NCBI GenBank assembly: GCA_022376465.1
Contig: JACDTU010000002.1
Location: forward strand, 1,798,001 to 1,862,000
Length of the DNA: 64,000 nt
Direction of reading: 5' to 3'
Source of the DNA: Cubamyces lactineus
Lineage: Eukaryota; Basidiomycota; Agaricomycetes; Polyporales; Polyporaceae
This document shows positions 11,443-23,643 of the stretch, piece after piece. Within the stretch, counting starts at the first letter, position 1. Each line of letters begins with the position of its first letter. A program made the position numbers and the translations under genes. A model generated the notes under the pieces. The model saw nothing but the letters and a program-made list of their open reading frames with translations. It was not told the origin of the DNA and did not search any database.

Positions 11443-14097
11443 ATGAGCAAGTCCGAGTCTCTCACTCAAAAGTGGCTCCGGCAGAACGTCCAGACTTATC
11501 CAAACAACGACCTCGTCTACGCCCACACCGACGCAGTTCTAGCGCGCCATCCTACCATCCGCCCAAAGACAGACGTCTACAGTTTAGTTCCTCCGCCGTT
11601 CTTCCCTCTCTCTCTTCGATCACTCATACGGTCCTCTGCCGTGAAACATAGCCTACGATGACGGCCGCACTCAGCTCCTGCTCTGCCTCCACGGCCTCCT
11701 TCCCATCGTCTTCCGTGGAGCGTCCTACAACATCCCGATCGCGGTCTGGGTTCCCAGAGAGTATCCCCGCAGTCCGCCATTAGCATATGTCGTACCGACC
11801 AGCGACATGCTCGTTCGCCCTGGCCCCGGCATGGACACTAGCGGGCGCTGTCTCATCGACTATCTCCGCAATTGGGAACGAAAGTGCGAGGTCCGTCTGC
11901 CTTCCTTCCTTCACGCTCGTCTCGCTCGTGTGATACCGACAATCATTCACGCTGCTCGCCTCGTCCCCAGGGATGCAGCCTCGTCGCACTCTTCGATGCA
12001 ATGCAAGATGCCTTCTCGCGCCAGCCGCCAGTATACGCGAAGCCTAAAGACGTCACCACACCCCAGCAGCCACAGCCCTCCCGCCCGTCGTCCTCGGCAC
12101 CCGACTACTCTGCACGACCGCCGCCACCTCTTCCTCAACGTCATCCTTCAACAGAGCCCACGGTACAACATACGCCCTCTCCAGCTCCACCACCAAATGG
12201 CCCTCCCCCGCTCCCTGCCAAACCAGGATCATCCGCCACCGGCCCAATTGCGCCGTCCAGAAGTGCCTCAGTGCCCGTTCCACAAGCAGCTGCCAACGTC
12301 CGTGCAGACAATCCGGCCATTTTGAGCAATGTGCGTACGCGTTTCTGTGATCGTACCATGTCGCGTTGCGTCGTGCTGATCGTTCGACTCGATCGACGAT
12401 GCGAACCCCCCGTCAGCCTGCTCTTGCGACGCGTCCTCCGCCACCATTACCCCCGCATCCACCTCAGGAGCTAGCCGGTGTTGGGCTCTACGCCCATTCG
12501 CCGGCGCCACCAACTTATTCGCCGCATAGCCGTAGCAGCTCTGTCGAACTGCCCCCGCACGCCCCGGTCTGGTCGGGGGGAGGACCATCGAGCCCGGCTT
12601 CCCATCTGAACCAGTCTCGATCACAACCACCATATCGGGCAGCCCCACAGGCGAGCCCGCCACCCCCGCCTCTGCCTCCTCTGCCACCCGCTATTTCCTC
12701 TCCGGTGCCCAATCCGGCGGCTTCTGCCGTCCGGGCGGTCTCACCGCAGAGTGTGCATCCAGCACCGGCGAATTCGCTGCATGCAGGTCAGATACAACCA
12801 CCATATGGACCGCCGCCGTTTGTCGCAGCGCAATTAACCACTGGAGGTGCTGCAGCATACCCATATGTCTCACCGCCACCAAGTGCCCAGCCACCTCCAC
12901 CTCCCTTCCCACAGACGTTCGCTCTTCCGCCTGCTGCTGCACCTGTGCCGCCCCAAGCTCCTCCGTCAATACCACCGCCGGACCTGCTTGATGCTCAGGA
13001 TGATCTTGCCGCAGGTCCGTCGACGTTTGCACCGGCGGCAGCGCCGCCACGCCCGCCCAACCCAGAGCTTCTGCGGCTGCACGACCAGGTGCACGCCAAG
13101 ATCAGCTCGGAGCTTGCCTCGCTGTCTCAGGCGATGGCGCTCGACGCAGAGCGCCTCCGAGCGAACCAGGCGGACCTGCTCGCAGGGGAGCCCGCCATCC
13201 GCGACGAGATGGCTCGGCTTGAGGCCGTCCGGGACGTGTGTAGGGGAGTGGCTGCCCGCCTGGAACAGGTCGTCGCGGCCGGAGAACGGAATGTAGCGGA
13301 GCTGAGACGGAAGGGCGACCCGGAGGTCGACGAGCTCGTCTGCTCCACGACCATCGTCTACAACCAGTAAGTCTCGTTCACTCAGCTGCTCAGTCTCCAC
13401 TCCGCCCGGCCAGTCGCGCTCGCGGAGAGCCGAGCTGAACCGAGCATTTCTCGGGGCATTTTTGTGTCATTTTTGGCCGTAAACATTCACTGACCCGACC
13501 TTGTACCCCCACTCCGTGCCTCCGCCTCCACGCTCCGGAATTGCCGCCAAACCTGTTTGCCCTAACCCCCCGCACCCCCGGTTCCCCTACTCCTTTGCTC
13601 GCCGTCCCACCTATCTACCCACCCTCTACGCGCCAACGCTCAATGCTTCCGCGCGATATCACGTAACGCCGCAGGCTCGTAAATCTTGTAGCGGAGGATA
13701 ACGCGATCGAAGATACGATATACCACCTGCACCGCGCGCTCAACGCCGGCCGCATCGACCTCGAGAGGTTCCTCCGGGTACGTCAGTCACCCCCTCCACC
13801 ATTCCGCTCGCCCCCCGCGACGGGCGGGATTTCCCCCTTTGGCCTGCGTGGCTATCACCCCTCTTGCCGTTCGCCCGTTTGCCTGCCGTCTGCCTCCGTT
13901 CGGTTGAGAAGCTGACCCTGCTGCTGCTGCCCCTGGGTGGCATTTCTTTTGGTTTGTTCGTTCGTTTGGCGTTTTCGATGCAGACGACGCGGATGCTCGC
14001 TGAAGAACAGTTCATGAAGCGTGCGCTGATCGAGAAGATCCAGGCCGGGATCCCACTCGGCGACTCGACGTGGTCCGTGCCGTCGGATATGCGCTGA
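11443..14097 (+). CDS. VPS23: ESCRT-I subunit Vps23/TSG101
   Basis: Six exons close in frame: 11443-11581, 11652-11890, 11971-12330, 12417-13366, 13675-13777 and 13984-14097, giving 634 residues. Residues 1-145 form a UEV domain: YDDGRTQLLLCLHGLLPIVF, then PIAVWVPREYPRSPPLAYVV and RCLIDYLRNWE. This is a ubiquitin-E2 fold without the catalytic Cys. A Pro-rich linker of about 280 residues with many PPPPLP stretches follows, suited to binding SH3 or ALIX/Bro1-type partners. Then come a coiled coil (LHDQVHAKISSELASLSQAM) and the C-terminal steadiness box (AEDNAIEDTIYHLHRALNAG; EEQFMKRALIEKI). The protein sorts ubiquitinated cargo into multivesicular bodies and, in fungi, supports Rim/Pal pH signalling. 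The linker is longer than in yeast Vps23. Confidence 0.95.
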
Positions 14098-16499
14098 TGC
14101 GTTCGGTGTGCGCATAGATGCACGCTGTACAGGAGGGAGGTCAGAGTCCAGAGCTCAGAGTCTGGACAGAGTCATTCGTTCGGCGTTCGCTCGCTTACAC
14201 GGTGATGCGTTGGGAAGGAAGGTCTGTCCCCGGGCTCACCAGGCTGCTCCATCTCGGTGGTGGTCACTGGGTCACGGCGGACCGTAGGGTGGCGGGTCAG
14301 GCATCACTGTCAGGCTGCATACGCTGTGTCGTCCAATGATCCAATGAGACTTTCCTGTCCTAATTCCGAAGTCGATATCGTCGTTGGTCTGGCCTTGGGG
14401 GCTCTCATGGTGGTATGCACATATGGTCTTGGGTACCGCGCCGTGTACCAAGGTGTACTGACTACTCCGAGCCCTCTACCCGCTATCCCGCGCTGATTAG
14501 TGCCTCCGAGCGAAGTCGGGGTTCCGTCCGTGCACGCGCGCGTCTGACAAGCTGATACCTCCTCGGCCTCCGTCAGGCTTTCCGCTAGGCGAAGGGTCGG
14601 GGGGATGCAGCCTGAGGCCTGAGGGAGGGGGGGGGGGTGCCAAGGGTGCCTTGAGACGGCTTGCGGGAGCAGTTTAGGCCCGTAGCGCGCCCCCTGTGCG
14701 CGATGGGCCGTGGTAGCGCGCTGCGCGACTACGACGCATACGGCGAGCGCGCTTCGCGCTCATCATTCATGTCCTTCGTGTCCAGCCACCCCGCCCCTCT
14801 TCGCGGTCCCGTCTAGCGCCGTGTCGCGATTTCGCGATTTCGCACCTTCCCTTGGGCGTACTTTCTCGCTCTGTGCGCTAACGGCTAGCGGGTTCGGGAG
14901 GGGCGCGCGCACCTCGAGTATGGAGCCTCTCCTGCTCCTGCGAGCTCTGGGCCGCGGACGGGGCTGGCCGCTCGTCCTAGGCAGCGCGCGCGCGATATCG
15001 CGGAGTTGCAGCGCGCCACCACCGATGCTGTTCTGACCTTCTTCTGACTTCTCGCCGATGCGACGATTATTGTCAGAGAGAGAGAGAAGGGGTGGCTTCT
15101 GGCGCGCGGGGCGCGCGTAGGCTGCTAAATTATGCTCTTGGGGCTGCAATCAAAATCTGAGATCGTGCTCACGAATTCGCCAGCCTGCGACGGTGGCAGT
15201 ATAGCGGTCAACGTTACGGATGATCCAATCGTGCACTAGGTTCGAATTCTTACTGACGAATGTGAGCGTGTCCCAGCACCCCGCACCCGACGCCATGACC
15301 ATCTGAATCCCGAGCAGCAGTCGGAAGCGTCTCACGTCAGAGCTCAGAGAATCGCGCGGATATGTGGCGCTAACGGGCGGCAGGACGCTGAGAGCGTCCG
15401 ACTCAGTGAGTGAGAGACTGCCAGAGCCTCCCAAGGGGTTTGCACTAACGTTCTCTGGGCTGACTTAGGCCAGGGGCTCTGTGGAGGTGCATTCAAAGTC
15501 TTACGCGCCGTCGGACTCAGTCGCGCAGACGCACCATGCCAGTGGCCACGGGCGGCGCCTTCTGCCCGTCTCACTCGCTCGCTGGCGGATCGGATTCGTG
15601 GGGCTCGGACGGTTCTGAAGCTGCCACAGCTTCGCATTTAGCGGCGGGCGACCGGCGACCGGTGCACCATACCACGCTGGGCGAACGTCTGCGTCGAGGC
15701 CCGCACCACCAAATTCTGAGAAGGCGCGCAGCACGACCGTGTCCCGCGGCCGGTGCGCGCGTGCCAGCCAAGGGGCTCCCGGCGAACACATGGCTACGAT
15801 ACTCCGAGCGTCTCGGCGAGTCTGCGACGGCTCGCCTCCTTGATGGGTCTGATTCGGACTCAAAGTTCAACGCGCCGCTACGCGCCTGTGGGGCCCGTGT
15901 GTTTGGGTCTGAAGCTAAGAAAGAGGGCATAGGGCAAATTACTGCCGCGGAAGCGCTTCTCCGAACCTCTCTGAGCTTCGCACATTGAACTCTCGGTGGT
16001 GGGGGTGCGCATGCACTCTGCCGTTGATTGAACGTCGGCCAGGGAGTGGTGTGTGAGCCGCGACCGTCGTTCTACCCTGTTGACACCGTATATGACGCGG
16101 GAAGACGGTCATCACGAGAGTCATAATGAACGTCTTGCGGACAGCGAGAGGTACGAGCGCATCTGATGGCGGACTGCATCGTTATCCGGACACAATCGCG
16201 ACTAATTCACCCTATGATCTTCGAGAACTCGGGTGAGATGGGCGATAGAGTGTAAATTGACTAAGCATATCACCATATAGAAGTACATCGATAGATATTG
16301 TCATAAAAGAACGCGAAGAGGAGCACGGTGAATAGGAGGTTCGGTTGCGGAAGAGACAAGCGACGGAAGAGAGCACATGCTGGACACTGAGCAACATCGA
16401 TAGATGCACGGACGAAGAGGCGGAAGAAAACCATAGAACATACTCAACTTGGAATAAGTCGGTGCGCCGGACATGGAAACAACATGGAAACAACAGCGT
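14098..16499. other. Gene-poor 2.4-kb block
   Basis: This lies between the convergent 3' ends of VPS23 and SRC1. It contains only unrecognisable ORFs (the largest 150 codons, at 15536-15988 +). Visible features are a run of 11 or more G near 14626-14637, GCGCGC tracts near 14990, a tandem cgcgattt repeat near 14825-14840, and a 7-bp inverted repeat GTCCAGA/TCTGGAC at about 14146-14168. It could be a decayed element or gene remnant. I cannot assign any part of it. Confidence 0.45.
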
Positions 16500-19416
16500 T
16501 CAGGCAACAATCCGCCCCCCTTCCCCTCTCTCCTCATACTCGAGTCTATTCACGCCGGGAGTTCCGGGAGGCAGGGTTCTCCCCGCACTACCGACCCACC
16601 TCCATACCCGTTGCTCATCTCCGCCCTCTACTTCTTCGAGGTTCGTTCGCACGTTGGCGTTCCCTTCCACGATACGCTCTACGCGTGACCATAGTCGCTT
16701 GCGCTCACTTACGGCGTGCACGTCTTGCAAGACGAGATCGCGGAGCTGCAGCGATGACAGGTAGGGGCGGGGGGCCATCACGGGATCCGTGTGGTGCGCA
16801 AGCTCCTGGTTACGCAAGCATTCGAGCGCAACGGTGACCAGGGATGCGACGCGTTCGTCTTCAATGGCCTTGCGTGCCTGACGGTGCCGGGCGTAGAGCA
16901 CGGTCAGCATGGATAGCACAGTACCTAGAGCAGGCAAGTCAGCATGTGGCGAATTATGGGATGATCGGACTGTGGCCGATAGACCCGACGCACCTATGAT
17001 CGAGCGCCGCCACTCCGCCCACGATTCCCTAGCCTTAACTCTAAGCGCGCACTCCCATCCCATAGTGGGAGTCTTGTGTGCCAGGTAGCGCTTTCCACTG
17101 TAGTCATTTTTGTCAGTCCGCAAGGTCCGGGACAGAGATAGCAAGCCGCTGACGTAGAATCTTCGCCCATAAACACACCGCCCCACTGTAACAATTGTTG
17201 TACAGCCTCGTTAAAGGTGTCATCGAGCGTGGCCAACATACTGGGCTGTGGAAAGCAGACAGTCAGCGATCGGCATGTTATTGTGATGTGTCTAAGACTT
17301 ACGCCAGTTGTCTTTTCCTTGATTTGCTCTCGCAATTTCTCCACTTCGATTCCCCAGCGTTGCGCCTCAGCCGCCTCGTCACCTTCCGGGACACCTACAC
17401 CTACGCCTTCGCATAGCCTACGGCCACGTTCATTGGCAAGGATAGATTCGATCGCCTTACCGAGGGCACCAATATGGCGTTTACGACGAGGATCTTCGAC
17501 GCAGCGGGGTGGGAAAGCCACTGGACCGAAGTAAGGCAAGCCATCAAAGACGCTTGACAGCACTGAGTAAACGATATGCGAGACATCCGCATCAGATGAG
17601 AGGCTTGAAGGGCGCTCGTAGTTCTGCAATGCGCCCTTCTGTGTGACGGGGACGGGAAAGGCGGCTAGAAGCGGATGCGGTCGGAGGATGAAGCCGTTCT
17701 CGCAGGTCACAGACGAAGGCGTGCACGTTGCATGCTTGGGACACGGTGTGCATTCGTCAGGCTGGACGAAAGGAACGAAGGGCGAAGCCGGACAAAGTTC
17801 GACTGCTGAGGTCGAATGATTGGGTGAATCGTTATCGCTAGCAGCGTCCACTGCAGAAGCTGTAGGGATGGGGCTGAGAACAGAGGTAGTTCCGTCTGGG
17901 TCAGGGAGCGGCCACAGAGTCGTCCGATTCTCTCGGTTGCAATTGTCGACCGCAGCCCTATGAACTCGAAGGCTTTGCAGGACATTGTTGGTATTCGATC
18001 CAGCATCGCAGAAGCCGATTCCAGACGACTCTTGCTTGTACTGGTAAAGTGCGGGTAGCGTGGCGAGAGCTAGTGTCGACACAAAGAATCGGAGGAACCA
18101 GTTTGGGCGGTGCTCCTCACCCTCCGTACTGCGATTGATGAGATGGCCGCCGTCCGCAATCCGTTTAGATACCGCGAGGACCTCCTCGTCGAGCTGCTCG
18201 TCCTTCTGAGAGTCCACCTCTTCGATCTCAGACTGCACAGGCTGCTCGTACTCAGCCCCCGATGTTGCCTCGCCAAAGTCGGGTTGGTCCAGGGGTTGGT
18301 CTTCGAAAACTGCACCCTCTTCCTCTTGCACATCAGGTACCACCGACAACTGGTGTTTCAGGAACCTGTCTCGGAAGGGGGACCTGCGTTCGGTCTCTTC
18401 ACTTTGTCTGAGCACCTCCGGGGGTAGCTCGGGTGCGAAATTGCTCTCTGGGGGTTTAACCGAGGGGAACCGGTCACGCTCTTTGCCTTTGCTCTTTGGC
18501 GGAGAAGGCGAGGACATCTGCGGGGGTGCTGACATCGATTTACGTGACTTGGGGGGTGGGCGCGTAGGCACGATAGACTTGCGCGCCCTGGTACGGGTAG
18601 GGGATGGTCGGATAGGAGAGGACGATTCAGCACCGGACTGAAAGATGTTGTTATCCTCCCAGCCGGACTCGGGATCCTCTGTGATAGGACGGGATGCGCG
18701 TCGAGCTTGGGTAGCTGCTTCGGTTGTCTAGTACGTTATTGGTATGGGAATCGCGCGCGTATGTGCTCTATTACATACCGTCTTCCTCGGCCTGCCGACC
18801 TTGCGGATGACCGGCACATCCTCTGGTTCGCTCTCCTCGAGGACTGCAGGTTCTACAGGCTTCACAGACCTCTTCTTGGAGGGTCCGCCCAATGAGGGCT
18901 CAGCGGAGGAACGGCGGCGCTTAGGCTGAACGGGCGGGAAAGTCGTTCCATCATTAACGTGAATCGTAGCCACAGATACTGGAGAACCCACAGGAGCGCT
19001 CGCCTCCGTATCAGCCTGCTCTTCGGCAGCGGCTGGAGTCTTTGAAAGCCTCCTCGACGAACGTCTTACGGCCTTATGGCGAATGAGATGGTACTCTTCC
19101 ATGAGTGATAGGGAAAGAGAAGACGCACCTTCCTGCCTTCGTTGAGCGGACGTCCGGTGACTCCGTTGGTTATACCATCCTCACTGGCTTGGCTATTCTC
19201 GCGCTTTATGCGCTCTCGCGTATACTTCTTCCCATTAGGCTTGACTTCTTCATTGAAGAGTTGGACGAGTTTCGGCTTGGTGTACTGTGAAGGGTACTTG
19301 ATGTTGTGGAAACCGAAGATGCCTAGTAGCTGCGGAACCGTGAGGGTGGAGGGGTCGAAGTCGGGCTTCAGGTATTCTCCAAGGGCTATTACTTGAGCGG
19401 CGGTCATGCGCGACAT
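16500..19416 (-). CDS. SRC1: Inner nuclear membrane protein Src1/Heh1 (HeH + Man1-Src1 domains)
   Basis: Six exons on the minus strand: 19416-19129, 19072-18779, 18727-17303, 17245-17154, 17097-16994 and 16924-16500, about 875 residues, phases closed. The N-terminal HeH/LEM-like domain (residues 4-58) contains LKPDFDPSTLTVPQLLGIFG and YTKPKLVQLFNEEVKP. A basic region with RRSSRR and KKRSVKP follows, likely a nuclear import signal. SGWEDNNIFQSGAESS is a typical Src1 segment. TM1 is NWFLRFFVSTLALATLPALY. A Cys-containing lumenal domain (CTPCPKHATC) follows, then TM2 (GTVLSMLTVLYA) and a winged-helix-like MSC end (RLWSRVERIVEGNANVRTNL, RVWRWVG). Family role: chromatin tethering and nuclear pore quality control with ESCRT-III. 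The start of exon 2 (19072 or 19093) is the only uncertain splice. Confidence 0.92.
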
Positions 19417-20052
19417 GGTTGTGGCGGAGAGGCGCGCTCGCCGTCTGAGACGATGGGCGCAGGAAGCGGGACGATGGAGTTCGTGTTCAGGTCGCGGCGC
19501 GTCAATGTTCCCACGCGTCACGCTGTAAACAACCGCGCGACGTGGATGTATCACGTGCATAGTCGTGTGATTAGATCTGACATAGCGGCTGGCTGCGGCT
19601 TATCAGATAAGCTGCGGCGGCCACTGACTTCGAGGATCAGTACCGTTATCGAGTCCCAGTCATGACCAGTGCTACAATACCTCCGAGTCAAGTCGCAGCG
19701 TCGTGGCAGGACCAATTGTCTTGTTCACACAGTTCACACCCATGTGCACATTACCTGATGCTCGCTGCGGGGAGATGCGAAGCTGTGGAGAATCATCGTG
19801 TACGCGCTCCGTTCCGCTGGATTGACAATTCATCGCAAGACACCCGGAGGGAACTCGCAGTGTGGTACCACAAGAGTGAGTCAGCTGTAGCCTGCGGTGC
19901 GATGGGACGGATCTAGTCCCACCTCTTCCACCGAGCCTAGCCATACCTTGCGCTTGGGTCGAGCGTGCGTGCGCAGTACCCACAGACTGGATAAATGTCC
20001 GCATGCGAAACTTCACCATCCCCAGTATAAAGACGCACACTCTCCTGCCACC
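19417..20052. promoter_or_regulatory. Divergent promoter region SRC1 / O-methyltransferase
   Basis: This is 636 bp with no supportable gene. A TATAAA lies at 20026-20031 on the + strand, only about 22 nt before the methyltransferase ATG. If it is used as a TATA box, the 5' leader would be extremely short or translation would begin further in. Confidence 0.45.
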
Positions 20053-20979
20053 ATGTCTACCACCCACGGCGCTGAAACCCCCGCGGCCTTAAACTCTGGT
20101 GCTCCCCCGGAACGCTTCCAACGCAAGTACGCCATGCTGTCCACACCTGATCCCAACTGGGTCCGCAACGACAACTTCCACAACTCGTTCTTGATTCCGT
20201 TCGATGACGCTACCGAGCATGCGCTCAAGCACAGCGCTGCGAACGGCATGCCCGACATTGCAGTCCACCCGGGCCAAGGCAAGCTCTTGAACTTGCTTGC
20301 GCGCACCATCGGCGCCAAGCGCATCCTCGAGGTCGGCACACTCGGCGGGTGAGTTTGCCTCGGTGTATATCAGTGCTAGATCGATACTGACTATTCCTCG
20401 CTGTCATATAGGTACTCCACCATTTGGTTTGCTCGGGCTGTGCCCGAGGATGGTCAGGTTGTTACCTGCGAGCTCCTTGATAAGTACGCGAAGGTAAGCC
20501 TCACGCCGAACGGAGTGTCCTACTGAGGACGAGACGCTCACACTGTTCATAGGTGGCTAGGGACAACTTCGAGTACGCCGGAGTGTCGTCGAAGATTAAG
20601 ATTCTCGTCGGCCCAGCGGCGGAGACGCTGCCGACGTTGCCTACGGATGAGAAGTTCGACCTCGCATTCATTGACGCCGACAAGGCGAGCAACCTGACCT
20701 ACTTCCTAGAGGCAAAACGTCTCGTCAAGCGCGGAGGCGTCATCGTGCGTTCCTATCCGAGCCACTCACTCGTAATTCGACTGACTTCGACGCCAACAGA
20801 TCGTGGACAACGTCGTGCGCAATGGAACCGTAGCGAACCCGGACATTGACGACGAGAACGTCCGCGGTGTGCGCCGGCTCCTGGAGCACATTAAGAACGA
20901 CAAGGAGGTCGATGCGACTACTATCGGCACCGTCAGCGAGAAGGGATACGATGGCTTCCTCTACGCACTGTACCAGTAA
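20053..20979 (+). CDS. Class I (CCoAOMT-type) O-methyltransferase
   Basis: Four exons close in frame: 20053-20348, 20412-20493, 20553-20744 and 20800-20979, giving 249 residues. SAM motif I is ILEVGTLGGYSTIWFA. The acidic loop CELLDKYAKVARDNFEYAG follows. The metal/substrate motif is FDLAFIDADKASNLTYF, followed by VKRGGVIIVDNVV and the NGTVANPDI loop. The layout and length match small cation-dependent catechol or caffeoyl-CoA-type methyltransferases (usually 220-250 residues). In wood-decay fungi such enzymes methylate phenolics, but the substrate is not readable here. The enzyme is likely cytosolic, as no signal peptide is visible. It is convergent with the P450, with 290 bp between stops. 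Confidence 0.92.
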
Positions 20980-21269
20980 AGAGGAGGTGAGACAGCGGCC
21001 TTCCCGATCTGCTCGTTTCACTTCAACGCGTTGGTTATGTACATCAAAGTGTCTCCTGTTATATCAATAGAGGAATTGGAGGAATGTGAACGGTTCAGAC
21101 ATTTGACAAGTTCAGGTTGTCGAAGGCCTCGTCAGTCGCGAGGATACGGATTAAAACATTTAAGCAATGGCTGAGAACGTTTAAACATGCAAAGGCTAAT
21201 GTAGTGGTTTTCTGAAAACATACTATTGATGACGAGGAATTGATGATGCCAGGAAGGCTCACGCGTACC

Positions 21270-23643
21270 TTATTCTGCGTCCCATCGAGCTGCTTCCGCC
21301 TCTGCCATATCAGCCTCGAGCACTATCAACTCCCTTGCATGTTCATCTCGAACCTCGAACGAGCATGGGAACGGAGAAGGTCTGGTGACAAGCCTGCTAA
21401 CAAAATCGTCGGCGGACGGAATGATAGGTTTGCCATCTGCGTCTTTGACAGGCACAATATTGAAAGCCCACAGCAGTCTGCCCGCCAATTCCTGATGAGC
21501 CTCATCCAACACATACAGCACCGGTAACTTACCGCGCGATGACTATAAATATTGACTGATTGGCTACGTGGAGCCCTGGGCAGATCCTGCGTCCAAAACC
21601 GAACTGAATCGTCATGCCCTGCAGCTTCGGGTTCTTCGTGTGAAGGAAGCGCTCGGGACGGAACTGTTCGGGCTCTGGGAAGAGCTCTGGGTCCTGCATG
21701 ATAGCGCTGCAGAGCATTATGAGCATCGGGGACGTTACAAGACGGATGGAAACCCATACTGAATATTCGCATATACAGTAGCGCCCTTAGGCAAGTAATA
21801 GCCGTTGTACGTGTCATCTTGCATGAGAGCGTGCGGGAACCCCGTAGGCGCGACTGGTCTCCACCTACATCGCAGCGTGAGACGAGCAGATCACAAGCCT
21901 GGTCAACTCACCTGGCCGCTTCCTTGATTGCCGCCATGACATAAGGCAGAGATTCCATGTCGGAAAATTCTGGGATTCGGGAACGGCCCACGACCTTGTC
22001 GATCTCCGTCTGGGCTTTCGCCTGCACATCGGGAAAGTGCAGCATTGCCACTACATGCGCGCATTGAGCAGGCCCACCTCCAGATGTGTTATCATGTATC
22101 ACTCACAGAGGAAGACTTCGATGCCGCCCACCGTCTATACGTGATATCTCAGGAAAACCAACATGAAGTGGTTCAAGATTACTGACCGTGCCGACCCCTG
22201 CATCCCACGGACCAGCCAAGGTGTACGCCATCTCCAGTTCCGACAAGCCGAATTCCGCCTGCCTCTCGAGAGCAATAGTAGCCATACTGGGCTGTGCGGT
22301 CCCTGCAACCATCCGCTTGCGCACATGATCCATGAGCGAAGTGTAGTATTTCCTGTCTTCTTCGCGCTGCTTGTCTACCGGATGCCGGAACCATTGTAAT
22401 CGGTACTAAAGACGCTCCTTCCATGAGCCATTCCGTTCGCGAGGAGCCATTAACTCACTGGCAGCCGCAACAGAATTGGCCACTAGATAGCGAGACTGTG
22501 AGGCTGACATAATATAGACTCAGGGGAAACGCTCTCACTGATTCAACCAAGTATCTACCTGGAACCCTGATATCATTCGTCAACAGGGGAAATGGTCGAA
22601 CGATACGTAGAAGCACGTACTGCAACCTGGTGGTTTGGGCTGCTCAGTTCCTCAGCGTGCTCATAGAGATAATGCAATACTCACTGTGCGAACACTGAGA
22701 TGGAGATATATCAGTAGCAACCAGCGTGAATGCATTAGAAGTCGCGTACTTCCACCTACTCTTGTGTTCGCGATCACGACGTCGTCTTGGAGTGTCCGAA
22801 TCCTCCGTCCGTACGCTATACGAAATATGACAGACATTTGGAACCTGCAGGCTATCATGAGTAACAGGGACGTGCACTGGCACGACACTGGGTACCAGTA
22901 CGAACAGCGTAAGATGGTCCTTGTACTCCATAGGACCCTTGGCACCCAAAAGGCTCCGTAGGAGCGATTTGCATTCCAGAGACTGCAGAGAGCGATACTG
23001 GGTGACCGCAGTGCTGTTTAGACTGGCATGCATGAGCTACCCCTTCAGTATCAGACACAGGAGACGACAGACGACAATGATAGAGACGAGCACGTACTGC
23101 TCTCCACCGTTTGTACCTAGGCCCATACGACAGTGTAATAGCGCGAACGCCCCAAGACAAAATCTCGCCTCTATTTGGATATGATAAGTACGAACCATCG
23201 TGGGCATAGCTCGAGCAGCCGGAACCCACGCCATGATGCTCCGTGGCCGTCCCGAATAGATGTCAGATCGCTTGTCCAAAAGATCCCAAGCGGCTTGTGC
23301 GGTGCCCAGCACTGTTGCGACTGAGCTGAGAGTGATCCCGACACTCGGGGGAATCTCCGGTACTCACTGATAACTGGAGTACGCCCTAGATAGAAAGACA
23401 CCACAGGGCCTTCACGCAATGTCAACCGGCTTTATAGTTACTCTAGCGGTATCGACAGAACTCACCATATTGCTTATTCCAAGCCGTAAATTGCTTCCAC
23501 GGCTGAACGGCAGGAATGTCCCTCATGTTGTCCCCTAGGATCGAACGAGGCGGGCCTGGAGGCAAGCCCCGAGGCCGGTGGTACCACCAAACCAGAAAGG
23601 CGACGACCAGCGCAGATAACGCAGAGAGTACCGCGAGCACCAT
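21270..23643 (-). CDS. Cytochrome P450 monooxygenase (microsomal, agaricomycete type)
   Basis: A multi-exon minus-strand gene that looks broken in raw frames but is restored by 50-60-nt introns. The start is 23643; the N-terminal anchor LSALSALVVAFLVWWYH is followed by the hinge RPRGLPPGPP. Recognisable segments in order are GPVVSFYLGRTPVI, LGTAQAAWDLLDKRSDIYSG, TLSYGPRYKRWRA, QYRSLQSLECKSLLRSLL, VIFRIAYGRRIRTL, FGLSELEMAYTL, I-helix AGVGTTVGG, the ExxR motif KEAAR, and the heme loop FGFGRRICPGLHVA with the Cys ligand. The I-helix segment depends on a 28-nt exon at about 22.1 kb. As in relatives I recall, the acidic residue before the I-helix Thr is Gly. It resembles P450s often labelled O-methylsterigmatocystin oxidoreductase-like; the substrate is unknown. 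Confidence 0.88.

Noticed and set aside
15536..15988. 150-codon + strand ORF in the gene-poor block
   Set aside because: No family resemblance, and a similarly long frame runs antisense; kept only as an observation about the block.
21270..23643. P450 locus looked like a frameshifted pseudogene
   Set aside because: All frame changes and stops fall inside short introns with good splice signals; every conserved P450 motif is recovered.
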